Assembly: GCA_934675095.1 (NCBI GenBank)
Contig: CAKUPC010000001.1
Coordinates: 62,001-126,000 of the forward strand
Direction: 5' to 3'
DNA from: an uncultured Bacteroidales bacterium
Lineage (GTDB): Bacteria; Bacteroidota; Bacteroidia; Bacteroidales; UBA932
DNA: 64,000 nt
Under the pieces are notes generated by a model, which did no database searches, was not told the DNA's origin, and saw only the letters and a program-made list of their open reading frames with translations. The position numbers and the translations under genes were made by a program. Numbering within the stretch: position 1 is the stretch's first letter; the number at the start of each line of letters is the position of its first letter. Below are positions 6,222 to 14,139 of this stretch, piece by piece.

Positions 6222-8402
6222 TTACCTTATGTCCATCTCATCTATTAAATATTTGGCCCCGCCGAACTTATCGACGATGAAAAGCACATAGCGAATATCT
6301 ACGTTGATGCAGCGCTGGAGATTCGGCTCGAACATGATATCCGAACTCATCGACTCCCAGTTGCCGTCGAACGCGAGACCGATGAGTTCGCCCTTGGCAT
6401 TCATAATCGGCGAGCCTGAGTTGCCTCCCGTGATGTCGTTGTTGCTCAGGAAGCAGGTCGCCATGCGCCCGTCCTTCATCGCGTACTGCCCGAAATCTTT
6501 CTCATAATAGAGGTCTTTCAACTTTTCCGGGACAACGAACTCCCAGTTGTTCGGGTCTTCTTTCTCCATTACGCCCGCGAGCGTCGTATAGTACTCATAC
6601 TCAACGGCATCGGCAGGGGAGTATCCCATCACGTTGCCGTAGGTCAGCCTCATCGTGAAGTTCGCGTCAGGGTAGGACGGCTGTCCCTTCTTCCATTCCA
6701 GCAGACCTGCCGTGTAGGCCTTCTTTGCCGCGTTTGCCTTGGCGCGGAGAGCCTTGAGATCATCATTGTGCCCGAAATATTTCTTCAGGAATTCCTGATA
6801 GAGCCTGAACGCCGGGTCTTCGCGAAGCGTGAGGATTCCGTTTTCTGACGCTTCAGCCTTGCGGATTGCCTCCACGGCCTTTTCCTCGGATGTGAACACG
6901 CTCTGCGTGAAAAGCGTATCGACATATCCCCTGAGCCGTTCCTCGTTGAAATCGGGAATAATCCAGTTCTCCTTATCTACTCTCTGGTGGTAGAGACGGA
7001 GAAGGGCCTCGGTGATTTTTATGTCCGTCGGGAGTGAGTAGTCCTTGTAGAACTCGTCCATCCTGTCCATTGCCGCTCCGAGCGCGAGAGTGCTGTCTGA
7101 GGTCTCCTTCATTGTCGAGACGTATGCAGCGACGGCCGAAGCCGCAATGTTGCTGATTTCACTGCGATAGACGGTCTCGAACAGCCATGTGGAGAGCAGG
7201 CTCGCGTCCCTTGCCCCGCCGACTGCGGCCGCGATTTCATCAAGCGCCTTTCCGTATTTCCCGGTACGCCCGGCATCCGCCGCGACCCACTCGCGGAACT
7301 CGTCTTCCTCGAGCATCGTCCTTCCGATGACGTCAAGTTTCTCAAATGCCAGTTTCATTCCCTGCCACTTCTTCCATCCGTTCGATGAACCGCTGTACTT
7401 GCTCGCATACTGAATCTTCACCTTCGGATCCGCGAGCATATCTTCCATCATAATGTTCTGGCGCAGCGTCCTTGCCTCGATGCGGATGTCGTTCTCCGCA
7501 AGCATCTCCTTCAGCTCGTCGGAGGTCGCGAAGCGGTTCGTGCGTCCCGGATAGCCCATAATCATGGTGAAGTCTCCTTCCTTCACGCCCTTGAGCGAGA
7601 TTTTCAGATGGTTCTTCGGCTTGAGCGGAACGTTTTCGGCGCTGTAGTCCGCAGGCTCGTTGTCAGCTCCGGCATAGACGCGGAACATCGAGAAGTCGCA
7701 GGTGTGACGCGGCCACATCCAGTTGTCCGTGTCCGCGCCGAACTTGCCTATTGAAGAAGGCGGCGCTCCGACAAAGCGGACGTCGCGGTAAATCTTGTAG
7801 GTGATGAGGTAGAAGAGGTTGTCGTTGTAATATGGGACAACCGTCGAGCTGCAGTGCGCGTGTTCCTTGTCCGCCGTCTTCACGAGCTCATCCTTCTTGT
7901 CGGCAACGGCCTTTGCAACAAGAACATCGACATTCGCGCTGTCTTTATATGTTTCGCGTGCCTGCGCCTCCGCAGTCGAGAGGATGTCGGTCACGTCGGT
8001 CACGGATTCGAGGAAAGTGACCGTGAGACCGTCGCACGGAAGTTCCTCGCTGCGGTTCATCGCCCAGAATCCGTCCTGAAGGTAGTTGTGCTCCACGCTG
8101 CTGAGCGCCTGAATGTGCGAATATCCGCAGTGGTGGTTCGTCACGAGCAGTCCCTCGTCGGAGATTATTTCACCCGTGCAGCCGCCTCCGAACTGGACGA
8201 TGGCGTCCTTCAGCGACACGCCGTCGGCGTTGTAAATCTGTTTCGGCGCAAGCTTGCAGCCATGTTTCTTCATGTCCTTGGCGTTCATCTTCTCAAGCAG
8301 CGGCAGCAGCCACATGCCCTCGTCCGCCATCGCCGTGAACGCGGCCCCCGTCATGACGGCCAATGCCGCCAGCGTGGACATCAAAATTTTTCTCATATAC
8401 AT
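6222..8402 (-). CDS. S46 family dipeptidyl-peptidase, DPP7-like
   Basis: A 726-residue periplasmic serine peptidase of family S46, which removes dipeptides from the N-terminus of peptides and feeds peptide-fermenting Bacteroidota. Signal peptide at 1-26. The chymotrypsin-fold triad is visible: TNHHCGYS with the histidine near 90, DNWMWPRHTCDF with the aspartate, and GGNSGSP with the serine. In this family a Gly/Arg position next to the active site separates DPP7 (hydrophobic P1) from DPP11 (Asp/Glu P1); here it reads AFDGNWE, the DPP7 form. The start may be Met1 or Met3 (8396). Upstream lies a repeat element shared with the end of the EF-G-like gene. Confidence 0.92.
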   Translation of the reverse strand: MYMRKILMSTLAALAVMTGAAFTAMADEGMWLLPLLEKMNAKDMKKHGCKLAPKQIYNADGVSLKDAIVQFGGGCTGEIISDEGLLVTNHHCGYSHIQALSSVEHNYLQDGFWAMNRSEELPCDGLTVTFLESVTDVTDILSTAEAQARETYKDSANVDVLVAKAVADKKDELVKTADKEHAHCSSTVVPYYNDNLFYLITYKIYRDVRFVGAPPSSIGKFGADTDNWMWPRHTCDFSMFRVYAGADNEPADYSAENVPLKPKNHLKISLKGVKEGDFTMIMGYPGRTNRFATSDELKEMLAENDIRIEARTLRQNIMMEDMLADPKVKIQYASKYSGSSNGWKKWQGMKLAFEKLDVIGRTMLEEDEFREWVAADAGRTGKYGKALDEIAAAVGGARDASLLSTWLFETVYRSEISNIAASAVAAYVSTMKETSDSTLALGAAMDRMDEFYKDYSLPTDIKITEALLRLYHQRVDKENWIIPDFNEERLRGYVDTLFTQSVFTSEEKAVEAIRKAEASENGILTLREDPAFRLYQEFLKKYFGHNDDLKALRAKANAAKKAYTAGLLEWKKGQPSYPDANFTMRLTYGNVMGYSPADAVEYEYYTTLAGVMEKEDPNNWEFVVPEKLKDLYYEKDFGQYAMKDGRMATCFLSNNDITGGNSGSPIMNAKGELIGLAFDGNWESMSSDIMFEPNLQRCINVDIRYVLFIVDKFGGAKYLIDEMDIR

Positions 8403-8433
8403 ATTCTAAAAAACTTAAATAAAATACTATGTC

Positions 8434-8486
8434 AAAGGGGATGAAGAAAAAGATGAGATGCAGATCGCTTTTTATTCGCCCCGTCA
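8434..8486 (-). repeat. Short copy of a dispersed non-coding element (copy A)
   Basis: Read on the minus strand, directly after the rnhB stop, the DNA begins TGACGGGGCG, then nnTAAAAnGCG and TCTGC, and continues with GCATC-CATC-TTTT and TCCCCTTT. The same two blocks occur in the same order after the EF-G-like gene (14014-14139), where about 70 extra bases separate them. The element also forms the upstream region of the S46 peptidase gene. Confidence 0.65.
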
Positions 8487-8487
8487 G

Positions 8488-9168
8488 TCAAAATAATGTG
8501 TTTTCTAATTCCTTGACGTGGAACGATTTGCGATGATATGGCGTATACCCATATTTCCGTATGGCCTCAATGTGCTCCGCCGTCGGATACCCCATGTTCC
8601 TGTCCCATCCGTACCGGGGATATTCCTCCGCGAGCCGTCGCATATATTCGTCCCTCCATGTCTTCGCCAAAACCGACGCAGCCGCAATCGACGCGAAACG
8701 TCCGTCTCCCTTCACGAAAGTCTGCCATTTCATGTCCCTCCATAAAGGGATATATTCCTTCAGCGCACCTCCCTCAAACGGGGATTCGAGCGCAGCCTCA
8801 GGCAGTCTGTCAATCGGCCGGAATCTGTTCCCATCGACAATCAGAGCCTCCGGACGCCGCCCCAGACGCACCGTCGCACGCCACATCCCGACAATCGAAG
8901 CGTTCAGGATGTTAATCCTGTCTATCTCCTCCGCACTCACGCATTCCACAGCCCATGCGACCGCTTCCTTCTCTATAATCGGCCGCAGCTCGTCCCGCTC
9001 CTTCCCGCTCATCTGCTTCGAGTCGTTCAGCAGCGGATGCCTGAAAGCCGGCGGCAGAATCACAGATGCGGCAAAGACCGGTCCCGCGAGCGGGCCTCTT
9101 CCCGCCTCGTCACAACCGGCCTCCACCAGATTCTCATCCGCCCGCACGGGCAAGTATTCTTTATTCAC
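8488..9168 (-). CDS. rnhB: Ribonuclease HII
   Basis: A 226-residue enzyme that cleaves the RNA strand of RNA-DNA hybrids and initiates ribonucleotide excision. The metal-binding motif [13 protein letters not shown] is near residues 18-30; the later acidic residues are in LIVDGNRF and in the conserved [15 protein letters not shown] segment. Length is slightly above average for bacterial RNase HII, with an insertion between these two motifs. It overlaps the end of aspS by eight bases, so the two genes form an operon in which rnhB is translated last. Confidence 0.95.
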   Translation of the reverse strand: MNKEYLPVRADENLVEAGCDEAGRGPLAGPVFAASVILPPAFRHPLLNDSKQMSGKERDELRPIIEKEAVAWAVECVSAEEIDRINILNASIVGMWRATVRLGRRPEALIVDGNRFRPIDRLPEAALESPFEGGALKEYIPLWRDMKWQTFVKGDGRFASIAAASVLAKTWRDEYMRRLAEEYPRYGWDRNMGYPTAEHIEAIRKYGYTPYHRKSFHVKELENTLF

Positions 9169-10927
9169 CGAAAGTGGACTTTAAATGTAATTCGTCCATT
9201 TGAATCTGATCAATCTGCGACGGCGAATCAATCATCACGTCACGCCCCTTATTATTCTTTGGGAACGCGATGTAGTCACGGATTGTCTCCTGTCCGCCGA
9301 AGAGCGCGCAGACACGGTCGAAACCGAACGCGAGACCTCCGTGAGGCGGTGCTCCGAACTTGAAGGCGTTGATGATGAATCCGAACTTGTAGTCCGCGTC
9401 CTCCTTGCTGATGCCGAGAACCTCGAACATCCTCTCCTGAACGTCTGCCTCGTGGATACGGATTGAACCGCCTCCGAGCTCCGTGCCGTTGAGGACGAAG
9501 TCGTATGCGTTGGCGCAGACCCTTTCGAGGTCTTCCTTTTTGTTGCTGTAGAACCAGTCAAGATGCTCCGGCTTAGGCGCGGTGAACGGATGGTGCATCG
9601 CGTAGAAGCGGTTGGTCTCGTCGTCCCATTCGAGGAGCGGGAAATCCACCACCCAAAGCGGCGCGAAGGTGTGCGGGTCGCGAAGGCCGAGCCTGTTGCC
9701 CATCTCTATGCGCAGCACTCCGAGCTGTGTCTGAGTCTTTCTCTTCGGGCCGCAGAGCACGAGAATGAGGTCTCCTGCCTCCGCGCCGAGCCTTCCGGCG
9801 ATGCCCTTGAGCTCGTCGGCCGTAAAGAACTTGTCAATCGAAGACTTGACTGTCCCGTCCGCGTTGAGCTTTATATAGACCAGTCCCTTTGCGCCCACCT
9901 GAGGTCTCTTGACCCATTCTGTGAGCTCGTCAAGCTGCTTGCGGGTGTATTCCGCGCATCCCTTTACGGCAATCGCTCCTACATACTCCACGCTGTCGAA
10001 CACGGAGAAGCCGTGCCCCTGCGCGAGGTCGGTAATCTCGTGGAGCTTCATGTCATAGCGGATGTCCGGTTTGTCGGAGCCGTAGTTGTCCATCGCGTCG
10101 TACCAGCTCATCCTCGGTATCGGGTTCGGAATGGTCACGTCAAGGACATTCTTGAAAAGCGTCCTCATCATTCCCTCGAAGGTGTTGAGCACGTCCTCCT
10201 GCTCCACGAACGACATCTCGCAGTCAATCTGCGTGAACTCCGGCTGACGGTCGGCCCTGAGGTCCTCGTCGCGGAAGCAGCGCACAATCTGGAAATAGCG
10301 GTCATATCCGGCCACCATCAGAAGCTGCTTGAAGGTCTGCGGAGACTGCGGCAGCGCGTAGAACTGTCCCGGATTCATCCTTGAAGGAACCACGAAGTCG
10401 CGTGCTCCCTCCGGAGTCGATTTGATGAGGTAAGGGGTCTCGATTTCGAGGAAGTTCTGCGCGTCGAGGTAGTTGCGGACCTCATGCGCAATCCTGTGGC
10501 GGAGTTCGAGCGCCTTGCGGAGCGGGTTGCGCCGCAGGTCGAGGTAGCGGTACTTCGCGCGGAGTTCCTCGCCGCCGTCGCTCACGTCCTCAATCGTGAA
10601 AGGAGGCGTCTGAGCCTTGTTGAGCACCTTGATTCCGGACAGCTCAATCTCGATGTCACCGGTCGGCATCTTAGGGTTCTTGCTTGCCCTCTCGACAACC
10701 TTTCCGGTAGCCTGAATCACATATTCGCGTCCGAGCGAACCCGCAGTCTGCGTAAGTTCCTCTTCCGCGCTCTCCTCCACCACAAGCTGTGTGATTCCGT
10801 ACCTGTCGCGGAGGTCGATGAAAGTCATTCCTCCGAGTTTACGGCATTTCTGCACCCATCCGGCCAGCGTCACCGTCTCTCCAACATCGGCAAGCCTCAG
10901 CTCACCGCAAGTCTTTGTCCTGTACAT
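9161..10927 (-). CDS. aspS: Aspartyl-tRNA synthetase
   Basis: A 588-residue bacterial-type class IIb synthetase that charges tRNA-Asp. An N-terminal OB-fold anticodon domain ([16 protein letters not shown]), class II motif 2 ([18 protein letters not shown]), a GAD insertion domain and motif 3 (GLAFGFDRV) are visible. The start is the ATG at 10927 ([10 protein letters not shown]); the frame is open further upstream but that stretch is not conserved. Overlaps rnhB. A TAnnTTTG-like box lies 40-47 bases upstream, inside a hairpin that probably terminates the gene before it. Confidence 0.96.
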   Translation of the reverse strand: MYRTKTCGELRLADVGETVTLAGWVQKCRKLGGMTFIDLRDRYGITQLVVEESAEEELTQTAGSLGREYVIQATGKVVERASKNPKMPTGDIEIELSGIKVLNKAQTPPFTIEDVSDGGEELRAKYRYLDLRRNPLRKALELRHRIAHEVRNYLDAQNFLEIETPYLIKSTPEGARDFVVPSRMNPGQFYALPQSPQTFKQLLMVAGYDRYFQIVRCFRDEDLRADRQPEFTQIDCEMSFVEQEDVLNTFEGMMRTLFKNVLDVTIPNPIPRMSWYDAMDNYGSDKPDIRYDMKLHEITDLAQGHGFSVFDSVEYVGAIAVKGCAEYTRKQLDELTEWVKRPQVGAKGLVYIKLNADGTVKSSIDKFFTADELKGIAGRLGAEAGDLILVLCGPKRKTQTQLGVLRIEMGNRLGLRDPHTFAPLWVVDFPLLEWDDETNRFYAMHHPFTAPKPEHLDWFYSNKKEDLERVCANAYDFVLNGTELGGGSIRIHEADVQERMFEVLGISKEDADYKFGFIINAFKFGAPPHGGLAFGFDRVCALFGGQETIRDYIAFPKNNKGRDVMIDSPSQIDQIQMDELHLKSTFGE

Positions 10928-10956
10928 ATTTCGTAAGTTTATATATTTTACAAACC

Positions 10957-10995
10957 AAAAATCCCACAAAATTAACAAATAATTGCTTTTGTGGG
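10957..10995 (-). terminator. Putative Rho-independent terminator of the small lipoprotein gene
   Basis: An inverted repeat with perfect 9-bp arms (CCCACAAAA at 10963-10971 and TTTTGTGGG at 10987-10995) begins 27 bases after the lipoprotein stop and is followed on the minus strand by ATTTTTGG. The loop is 15 bases. On the same strand TAATTTTG (10974-10967) could serve as the aspS -7 box. Confidence 0.55.
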
Positions 10996-11022
10996 ATAAT
11001 GAAAGTCAATAAAATTGAGCGT

Positions 11023-11442
11023 TTACTTTGCTGCGGCTTGATGTATTGCTATGCTCTTGAGAACTATTGGCGTACCTACCGACACTTCAAGTTTTCTCTC
11101 CTTTCCTTTGTTTTGTGATGCAGTGAATGTCAATATACAGGAACCGTCTGATGTGGAAATCGAACCCTTGAACCAATCATATTCAATTTCCAGAAAGTCT
11201 TTTCTCTTATTATAGGGCGCTGTTTGTCTATTTCCATTTTCATCAATGATATATATAGCTTCAAAGTCAACCTCCAAATTGCTGCTTATAGCGCATATTC
11301 CACCTTCTGCACCGAACCATATTTCATCTTGGGATAATTTTATCATATCATTTGGTCCGGGGCCTTTTGCGCAAGAGAAAGCGGAAAGAACGCAAAACAA
11401 TAAACCCAATAAATTGCAATTGTGTGAAATAAACCGTTTCAT
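11023..11442 (-). CDS. Small lipoprotein of unknown function
   Basis: A 139-residue protein with a signal peptide and lipobox (FCVLSAFSC), hence probably an outer-membrane or periplasmic lipoprotein. The mature part is beta-rich, with DEIWFGAEGGICAISSN near its start and LTFTASQNKGKERKLEVSV near its end; this layout recalls the small BACON-type Ig-like domains of Bacteroidota, but I cannot assign it firmly. The ATG at 11442 gives a proper signal peptide; the open frame upstream to 11502 does not. The base composition is lower in GC than the neighbours, as in the adjacent toxin pair, which suggests recent acquisition of the stretch 11.0-12.05 kb. Confidence 0.7.
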   Translation of the reverse strand: MKRFISHNCNLLGLLFCVLSAFSCAKGPGPNDMIKLSQDEIWFGAEGGICAISSNLEVDFEAIYIIDENGNRQTAPYNKRKDFLEIEYDWFKGSISTSDGSCILTFTASQNKGKERKLEVSVGTPIVLKSIAIHQAAAK

Positions 11443-11529
11443 ACTATGTGGTTTTAATGGTTCTGTGGCTAAATAGATGCAAATAAAATGATTATGTCGC
11501 ATCTATGCGAAAATTGTTGCGTATTTCTG

Positions 11530-11560
11530 ATTGTTGAAATCGTATGAATCATTATATTTG
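11530..11560 (+). promoter_or_regulatory. Putative promoter of the VapD pair
   Basis: The -7 box TATATTTG (11553-11560) matches TAnnTTTG exactly; ATTG at 11530-11533 lies 19 bases upstream, the usual spacing for the -33 TTTG box. The first ATG of the pair is 25 bases downstream. Confidence 0.65.
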
Positions 11561-11585
11561 CATCTGATGATAAAAATGGAGTGAT

Positions 11586-11762
11586 ATGAAAACTGGAGAA
11601 TTTGCAAAGGTCTCTCCAAAATTGACCGGAGAGTCCGATTGGGTTGAGGGGGAAGTCATTGATGTTGAGAGAAACCCTTTCATAGGCATCATAGTATCAG
11701 TAAAAGATAAGCTCGGACGAATTTTCTTCGGTGAAGAGAAGTATTTCCAACTTAGCAAATAA
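11586..11762 (+). CDS. 58-residue partner of VapD, probable antitoxin
   Basis: A short gene encoding 58 residues, beginning MKTGEFAKV and ending EEKYFQLSK, with a central strand pair WVEGEVIDVERNPFIGIIV. The fold looks like a small all-beta domain. It starts 25 bases after a good promoter and ends six bases before the ATG of vapD, so the two genes form a two-gene operon in the order expected for an antitoxin and its toxin. I recall similar small proteins from Bacteroides annotated as regulators or hypothetical; the antitoxin role is inferred from position. No DNA-binding motif is obvious. Confidence 0.75.
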   Translation: MKTGEFAKVSPKLTGESDWVEGEVIDVERNPFIGIIVSVKDKLGRIFFGEEKYFQLSK

Positions 11763-11768
11763 TATTCT

Positions 11769-12050
11769 ATGTTTGCCATTGCTTTTGATATGGTTGTTTC
11801 CGATTTGAGGAAGAACTATGGTGAACCTTACAATAATGCTTATTTTGAAATAAGATTATTGTTGAGGAAATATGGATTTTATAATACGCAGGGGAGTGTC
11901 TATTTGTCTGAAAAAGATGATATGGCAAATTTGTACAGGGCTATCGATGCCTTGAAAAAAACTCCGTGGTTTAAGGGTTCTGTGCGTGATATAAGAGCAT
12001 TCAAAGTCGAAGACTGGAGTGACTTTACTCCTGTCTTCGATGAAGATTAG
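11769..12050 (+). CDS. vapD: VapD-family endoribonuclease toxin
   Basis: A 93-residue protein very close in pattern to VapD of Helicobacter and Haemophilus: FAIAFDM with the catalytic aspartate at residue 7, [38 protein letters not shown], and the C-terminal [17 protein letters not shown]. VapD has a ferredoxin-like fold related to Cas2 and cleaves mRNA as a toxin (family knowledge). It is the second gene of a two-gene unit with the 58-residue protein. There are no cas1 or other cas genes nearby, so Cas2 itself is excluded. It converges on rsmA with an 11-base gap. Confidence 0.92.
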   Translation: MFAIAFDMVVSDLRKNYGEPYNNAYFEIRLLLRKYGFYNTQGSVYLSEKDDMANLYRAIDALKKTPWFKGSVRDIRAFKVEDWSDFTPVFDED

Positions 12051-12061
12051 TCGAGATATTT

Positions 12062-13030
12062 TTAAGAAAATAATAGTGTCAGGGAGATGAAGTCCTCGAC
12101 GCCGAGGCGCTCGGGACGGAGTTCGAATACGGGGCCGGAGAGGAAGCCGGCGGTTTGCTCCGGGGGCCATCCTTCGCGGGCTGCCTTGTCGGCGACGAGC
12201 GGCTTGAGGCTGTTGCGCAGGGTCTTGCGGCGCTGGTTGAATGATGTCTTGACTATGGTCTTGAAGAGTTTCTCGTCGCAGCCGAGGTCTGTGCGGGAGT
12301 TGCGGCGGAGGCGGATTACGGCGGACTTGACCTTCGGGGGAGGGTTGAACGCGCCCTCTCCGACGGTGAAGAGATATTCGATGTCGTACCACGCCTGAAG
12401 AAGTACGGAGAGGATGCCGTAGGTCTTGCTGCCCGGTTTCTCGGCGATGCGCTCGGCCACTTCCTTCTGAATCATGCAGACAACCTGCGGAATGCTGTCC
12501 TTGTGGTCGATGATGCGGAAGAAAATCTGCGAGGATATGTTGTAGGGGAAGTTGCCTATGACGGCGAAGGTGCCTGTGGCGGCATCTTTGTTCGTCTTTC
12601 CTTTGGTGGCCTCGATTTCCTCCCTTCCAACCTTGTCTGTTCCGAGAGAACTTTCCTTTGGAGGGAAGAAATAGGACAGGTTCATCTTGAGGAAATCCCC
12701 TTCAATCACCCTCCCCGCCGCCTTAGGGAAATGCACGAGCAGATAATCCACAGACTCGCGGTCAATCTCTATCATCTTCAGGTCAATGTCCCCGCGCTCC
12801 AGCAGATACTGGCTCAGCACGCCCATCCCCGGGCCGATTTCCAGTACCGGCATAGTCGCGGCGGCGCCGGCGGCATGACCCGCGCCCGCCCCAGAAGCCG
12901 CCCCGCCAACAGTCTCCGCAACAAGAGCGTCCGCAATCTTCTGCGCGACGCTCAAGTCTGTGAGAAAGTGCTGCCCCAGCGCCTTCTTCGGCCGGACCAG
13001 ATTCCCCTTGTGCTCAAAGTTTTTCTTCAT
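12062..13030 (-). CDS. rsmA: 16S rRNA (A1518/A1519) dimethyltransferase
   Basis: A 322-residue KsgA/RsmA enzyme that dimethylates two adjacent adenines near the 3' end of 16S rRNA. The SAM motifs are PKKALGQHFL at 14-23, LEIGPGMG at 63-70 and the catalytic NFPY at 160-163. It is about 50 residues longer than usual because of two insertions: an Ala/Gly-rich run at 41-59 just before the SAM-binding glycines, and a charged segment at 121-152 just before NFPY. Both lie on surface loops in known structures. The start codon overlaps the stop of the TlpA-like gene by one base (TAATG), so the two are coupled. Confidence 0.94.
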   Translation of the reverse strand: MKKNFEHKGNLVRPKKALGQHFLTDLSVAQKIADALVAETVGGAASGAGAGHAAGAAATMPVLEIGPGMGVLSQYLLERGDIDLKMIEIDRESVDYLLVHFPKAAGRVIEGDFLKMNLSYFFPPKESSLGTDKVGREEIEATKGKTNKDAATGTFAVIGNFPYNISSQIFFRIIDHKDSIPQVVCMIQKEVAERIAEKPGSKTYGILSVLLQAWYDIEYLFTVGEGAFNPPPKVKSAVIRLRRNSRTDLGCDEKLFKTIVKTSFNQRRKTLRNSLKPLVADKAAREGWPPEQTAGFLSGPVFELRPERLGVEDFISLTLLFS

Positions 13031-13854
13031 TAGTTGAGGTACTTCTTCAGTTCCTCCTCAATGCCTTCACCCCTCAAATCCCTCTTGAGAATTGTGCCGT
13101 CCGGGCCGAAGAGCATAATCTGCGGGATTCCCTGAATGCCATAGATGTCGGTCGGGATGCGCTGGGCGTTGATAATCTGGTGCCATATCACCCCGTGAGC
13201 GGCAGCCGCAGCCTTAGTGTCCTCCGGCTTGTCCCAGACTGCAACTGACAGAACCTCAAGCCCTTTCGGCCCGTAGGTCTCGTAAGCTTTGCGGATGTTC
13301 GGAATCTCCCTCTTGCAGGGACCGCACCAGCTTGCCCAGAAATCCACGAGCACATATTTCCCCTTCCCAACGAAATCCGAGAACGAAACCGTCTTTCCGT
13401 CGGAGTCCTCAATCGTGAAGTCCGTGAACATCTTACCTTCCTCGGTGAGCAGCCCCTTCTGCGCCGCCTCGACCATCTTCACAACATCCCCGTTCAGCTG
13501 GAGAGAGTCGGCGAGTTCGGCCGCATAGTCAATCACCTCCTGATTGGTGAGGTCCGGAAACATGTTCTGGAGAGCCATGACGGCAATCCTGTTGCTCTTG
13601 TTCCTGTCGAAGGCCACCTTGTTGAGGTCGATGTACTTCTTGTTAGCCTCCTCATAAAGCGGCTCAATCTTCTCGTTTTTCTGCTCGTCCGTGAGCGTGG
13701 TGTCGGCGGAAATCGCCTCGGCGGCCGCATGAAAATCATCCACAACAGCCTTCATCTCGGCCTGGAAATCAGCCTCTTTCTGCTCCTGCGACTTGCAGGA
13801 AACCATAACGGCAGCCGCAACGGCCACCACAGCAATAAAACTCATCTTTTTCAT
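13030..13854 (-). CDS. TlpA-family thiol-disulfide oxidoreductase lipoprotein
   Basis: A 274-residue envelope protein. The lipobox MVSC places the lipidated cysteine at residue 20. Residues 25-140 are helical and Glu/Lys-rich, of the DUF4369-like kind found before thioredoxin domains in Bacteroidota. A TlpA/ResA thioredoxin domain follows, with WCGPC at 176-180 and the cis-proline in GIPQIM. It probably reduces or exchanges disulfides in the periplasm; the partner is unknown. It is the first gene of an operon with rsmA, an unexpected combination, and has a good TATCTTTG box upstream. Confidence 0.92.
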   Translation of the reverse strand: MKKMSFIAVVAVAAAVMVSCKSQEQKEADFQAEMKAVVDDFHAAAEAISADTTLTDEQKNEKIEPLYEEANKKYIDLNKVAFDRNKSNRIAVMALQNMFPDLTNQEVIDYAAELADSLQLNGDVVKMVEAAQKGLLTEEGKMFTDFTIEDSDGKTVSFSDFVGKGKYVLVDFWASWCGPCKREIPNIRKAYETYGPKGLEVLSVAVWDKPEDTKAAAAAHGVIWHQIINAQRIPTDIYGIQGIPQIMLFGPDGTILKRDLRGEGIEEELKKYLN

Positions 13855-13886
13855 ATTTTTCAGTTCTTAATTTTCATTCGTTTCTG

Positions 13887-13894
13887 CAAAGATA
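13887..13894 (-). promoter_or_regulatory. Putative -7 box of the tlpA-like/rsmA operon
   Basis: On the minus strand the bases read TATCTTTG followed by C, an exact TAnnTTTG match, 33-40 bases upstream of the ATG. No clear -33 TTTG is visible at the usual distance. Confidence 0.5.
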
Positions 13895-14013
13895 GTCTTT
13901 TTTAGGAAGTTGTCATACTAAAATAAGCTGTCCGAATCAGACGACCCGGACAGCGAGAGATAAATCTTCTTAATCAGCAACTTTCTCAAAACGCTTGAAC
14001 AAAGTGCTTGGAG

Positions 14014-14139
14014 AAAGGGGAGGCATAAAAGGATGGGATGCAAGGCGGATGGTGAAGATGAATACCGCAGCAACCTGATGGTTGTGAGGATTTCATCAAG
14101 ACATCCAACGCAGCAGACCGCCTTTTAGGCGCCCCGTCA
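14014..14139 (-). repeat. Long copy of a dispersed non-coding element (copy B)
   Basis: Begins on the minus strand with the stop codon of the EF-G-like gene (TGACGGGGCG). CGCCT-AAA-AGGCG can form a small hairpin, and AACC-ATCA-GGTT forms another within the middle part. It ends with GCATCCCATCCTTTT and TCCCCTTT. Both ends match copy A at 8434-8486; copy A lacks the middle 70 bases. It fills about half of the 282-bp gap here. The rest of the gap (13895-14013) shows nothing I can assign. Confidence 0.65.
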
